A stretch of 7,071 bases of DNA from F23-B02 sp963590435 (GTDB taxonomy: Bacteria; Bacillota; Clostridia; Oscillospirales; Oscillospiraceae): NCBI GenBank assembly GCA_963590435.1, contig CAVAPG010000083.1, positions 1 to 7,071 on the forward strand. The letters run 5' to 3'. Positions 5,787 to 7,071 of this stretch are shown in pieces. The notes beneath the pieces are model-generated. The model ran no database searches. It saw nothing but the letters and a program-made list of their open reading frames with translations, and had not been told where the DNA came from. The translations under genes and the position numbers were made by a program. Positions within the stretch are counted from its first letter, which is position 1, and each line of letters opens with the position of its first letter.

Positions 5787-6287
5787 TTAACCCCTCCTAA
5801 TATCATCAAGATCATTTGCTATGGTACGTTGAACATCATCAAAGAGATGACCATATATATCCTGCGTAGTTCTTATTGACTTGTGCCCAATTCGCTTTGA
5901 CACTTCAAAGATGTCGTATTTCTTGCTGATCAAAAGAGAAACATGAGAGTGCCTGAGACCATGGATTGTTATCCTTTTAAGCCCAGCTTCTTCACTGAGA
6001 CTATGAAAGTTCTTTGAAAGGTTTGACTTGTGGTGCAGAATTCCGGTATTCTCGTTAAGCTCTCGATCATCGATTACCGCCTCCATGACAGTCGAGAGCG
6101 TCAGCTCGAACTCATCCGGATTTCTGTTTCCGAGAGCTACCGTGAGACTCGACTGCGGATCGGCATCGATGAGGAGAACCTTCTTATCGTGAAATAACGA
6201 AAGTCCCACGCCCAGATTTACGGTTGTGGTCGTCTTTCCGACTCCGCCTTTCTGGTTTGTGATGGCAATCACCTTACAGTTGTCCAT
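5787..6287 (-). pseudogene. In-frame chimera: ParA N-terminus fused to tyrosine integrase C-terminus (166 aa)
   Basis: ATG 6287 is chosen because AGGAGG (6296-6301) is 8 nt away; an ATG at 6293 would leave only 2 nt. Residues 1-86 are the start of a ParA/Soj ATPase: KGGVGKTT (13-20), LLIDADPQSS (38-47), and LSTVMEAV...TGILHH (64-86). The Walker B strand and the rest of the ATPase are missing. From about residue 87 the protein is the end of a phage-type integrase: SNLSKNFHSL, then HGLRHSH (109-115, second Arg and His), IGHKS (133-137) and nucleophile Tyr145 in IYGHLF. The integrase's arm-binding and core-binding domains and first catalytic Arg/Lys are missing. Neither half should work as its family does, but the frame is open and has a good ribosome site. 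An internal deletion with a junction near 6020-6035 is the simplest cause. Confidence 0.88.
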
Positions 6288-6295
6288 TGGCATTT

Positions 6296-6328
6296 CCTCC
6301 TTTCATTTTTTGCCGGACTCATCCGGCA
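6296..6328 (-). promoter_or_regulatory. Hairpin and ribosome site before the chimera
   Basis: TGCCGGA (6311-6317) and TCCGGCA (6322-6328) form a 7-bp stem with a 4-nt loop. On the minus strand it is followed by AAAAAATGA and then AGGAGG (6296-6301). With As rather than Ts after it, it is not a terminator; it is a 5' leader hairpin that may stabilise the message or tune translation of the ParA start. Confidence 0.4.
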
Positions 6329-6380
6329 TGTAAGGAGCCGCAGTATTTGTTCTCAACATCCCCTGCGGAAAAGGAAATCA

Positions 6381-6599
6381 TCAGGCGGCTGTCTGCTTCA
6401 GCCTCATAGGAGTCTCACCTCTGCCGGGTTCTCCGCCAGCTCCGTAGAGAAGTATCATTATCCTCAGACCTGTCATCGCCATACCGGGAGCAACCCGATA
6501 TTTGCGGCACTGGATTCTCGCGCCCGTGTCGGCGGGCTTCGCGTACATGCCGTGCGGCTCATCAGTCTGATTAACGTACCTGATGATCTGTATATTCAA
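6381..6599 (-). CDS. Unrecognised small frame upstream of parA (72 aa), doubtful
   Basis: A frame with a TTG at 6599 runs 72 codons to TGA. Its base composition is more GC-rich than its flanks, and third positions are often G or C, which mildly favours coding. There is no ribosome site at a normal distance before the TTG, and an internal ATG (about residue 18) has none either. The product is basic with several Met and Gly, without signal peptide or recognised motif. It may be the remains of a longer gene of the element, or an untranslated leader of the parA transcript. I do not recognise it. Confidence 0.22.
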   Translation of the reverse strand: MNIQIIRYVNQTDEPHGMYAKPADTGARIQCRKYRVAPGMAMTGLRIMILLYGAGGEPGRGETPMRLKQTAA

Positions 6600-6603
6600 T
6601 TGT

Positions 6604-6630
6604 CAAGGAGCACCGAAGCGGTACTCCTTG
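6604..6630. repeat. 11-bp hairpin enclosing AAGGAG
   Basis: CAAGGAGCACC (6604-6614) and GGTACTCCTTG (6620-6630) pair around a 5-nt loop, with a single mismatch that is a wobble in RNA. On the minus strand it contains AAGGAG paired with CTCCTT and is immediately followed by TTGACAATTGAATA. No T-run follows on either strand, so it is not a terminator. It could hide a ribosome site for the doubtful frame at 6381-6599. Confidence 0.4.
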
Positions 6631-6706
6631 TCGGGAGGAGAACCCCTTCATAAAGTTAAGGGAAAAATAAGGGGTGATATGCAAGTATCCTCCGAAAAAA
6701 ATTTTG

Positions 6707-6754
6707 AAAAAACAAAAAAAGAGCCAGCCTGCAGATAATTCTGCAAACTGACTC
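6707..6754 (-). terminator. Strong minus-strand terminator at the right end of the element
   Basis: On the minus strand a 14-bp stem (6741-6754 with 6721-6734, three G-U pairs, 6-nt loop) runs into seven Ts, G and six Ts. The mismatches seen on the plus strand all become G-U pairs on the minus strand, so that is the functional direction. It stops transcription entering the element from the right. Confidence 0.8.
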
Positions 6755-6814
6755 CATGGTCATAATATTAAGTTGTTCTGCCTTAGTGGAAAGCCACTTT
6801 GCACTACATCATCT

Positions 6815-6861
6815 GTTGCAAAAACTTTTTAAGATGAACGTGTTGCAAAAGTGTTGCAAAA
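6815..6861. repeat. Three GTTGCAAAA arm-type repeats, right end
   Basis: GTTGCAAAA occurs at 6815-6823, 6842-6850 and 6853-6861 in the same orientation. The last two are 11 nt apart, close to one helical turn. They lie just inside the right att-like core and match the left-end pair at 5356-5375, as expected for integrase arm sites on both sides of an attP. Confidence 0.55.
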
Positions 6862-6887
6862 ATGCCGAGCCGAATTCGTACGATGCC

Positions 6888-6949
6888 GAAAACCCTTGAT
6901 ATTACTGGCTTTTTTCGCACATCATATCCACATTATTTCATTCCCACTC
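6888..6949. repeat. Right att-like block of the integrative element
   Basis: TTGATATTACTGGCTTTTT (6896-6914) repeats 5209-5227 with one mismatch, and ATTCCCACTC (6940-6949) corresponds to 5243-5252. The distance between the two submotifs is 10 nt longer here than in the left block, about one helical turn. On the minus strand the second submotif reads GAG-TGG-GAA-TGA, the same guaA-like ending as in the left block. Confidence 0.55.
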
Positions 6950-7052
6950 GCCGAATTAAACCGCCGTCTAAACTTTTCTGTATAGCGGATTTAATTCTAT
7001 TTGGCTTTATTTGATACCTATTATCCTGATCCTATGGTGTCTACGACTTTCT

Positions 7053-7070
7053 GCTATCAAAAAGCTATCA
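7053..7070. repeat. GCTATCA arm-type repeat pair at the right edge
   Basis: GCTATCA at 7053-7059 and 7064-7070, 11 nt apart, matches the pair GTTATCA/GCTATCA at 5164-5181 in sequence, orientation and spacing. In the left block this pair precedes TTGATATTAC by 34 nt, so another att-like core may lie just outside the window. Confidence 0.4.
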
Positions 7071-7071
7071 G

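Larger units (their letters stand above)
6755..7071. other. Non-coding right end with att-like block
   Basis: No gene is seen. The region contains a small AGTGG/CCACT hairpin (6785-6798), three GTTGCAAAA motifs (6815-6861) and the att-like block at 6888-6949. A bulged inverted repeat AATTAAACCGC/GCGGATTTAATT (6954-6996) follows. A GCTATCA pair (7053-7059, 7064-7070) sits at the very edge. Confidence 0.55.

Noticed and set aside
6815..6861. GTTGCAAAA repeats as a CRISPR array or plasmid iterons
   Set aside because: Units are only 9 nt, spacings are 27 and 11 nt, no rep gene is adjacent, and the same motif lies at the other element end; integrase arm sites fit better.

Overview
The window looks like accessory DNA from a Gram-positive, moderate-GC gut anaerobe of the Clostridia, most likely Ruminococcaceae/Oscillospiraceae-like. 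Signs are the AGGAGG-type ribosome sites, Sec signal and lipoprotein signal peptides, ABC-2 permeases, a GHKL (AgrC-type) kinase remnant, a DUF4143 ATPase and a tyrosine-recombinase element. The genus is inferred from style only.

Left block (1-2833, all minus strand) is an operon read right to left: a 153-aa Sec-exported, cysteine-containing protein ending near GVWSPD, reminiscent of DUF2712/lactococcin-972-like secreted proteins; a 218-aa lipoprotein; and two six-TM-type ABC-2 permeases. The last three genes overlap or almost abut, and the second permease runs off the left edge. No ATPase lies in the window. A hairpin without a good T-tract separates the secreted protein from the rest. The best reading is a dedicated secreted-peptide/ABC-transporter (bacteriocin-immunity-like or envelope) cassette.

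Middle block (2843-5100): an AT-rich intergenic stretch, an orphan minus-strand terminator, and a plus-strand scrap of a GHKL sensor kinase (linker coiled coil, cut just before the H-box). Next come a solitary AAA_14/DUF4143 ATPase with its own good promoter, and then a compact transcription unit. That unit has an extended -10 inside the ATPase stop codon, nested hairpins, a 32-aa hydrophobic sORF and a bidirectional terminator; it is a candidate small RNA or small membrane peptide.

Right block (5164-7071) looks like the collapsed remnant of an integrative element about 1.7 kb long. Two related att-like blocks (5164-5252 and 6842-6949) share TTGATATTAC, GGCTTTTT and a CCCACTC core. Repeated GTTGCA arm motifs lie just inside each end. 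Between them are a small ribbon-helix-helix-like gene and an in-frame chimera of the first ~85 residues of ParA with the last ~80 residues of a tyrosine integrase. An internal deletion appears to have joined the two ends of a larger element. A second arm family (GCTATCA/GTTATCA) lies outside both blocks, suggesting a nested or neighbouring related element continuing past the right edge.
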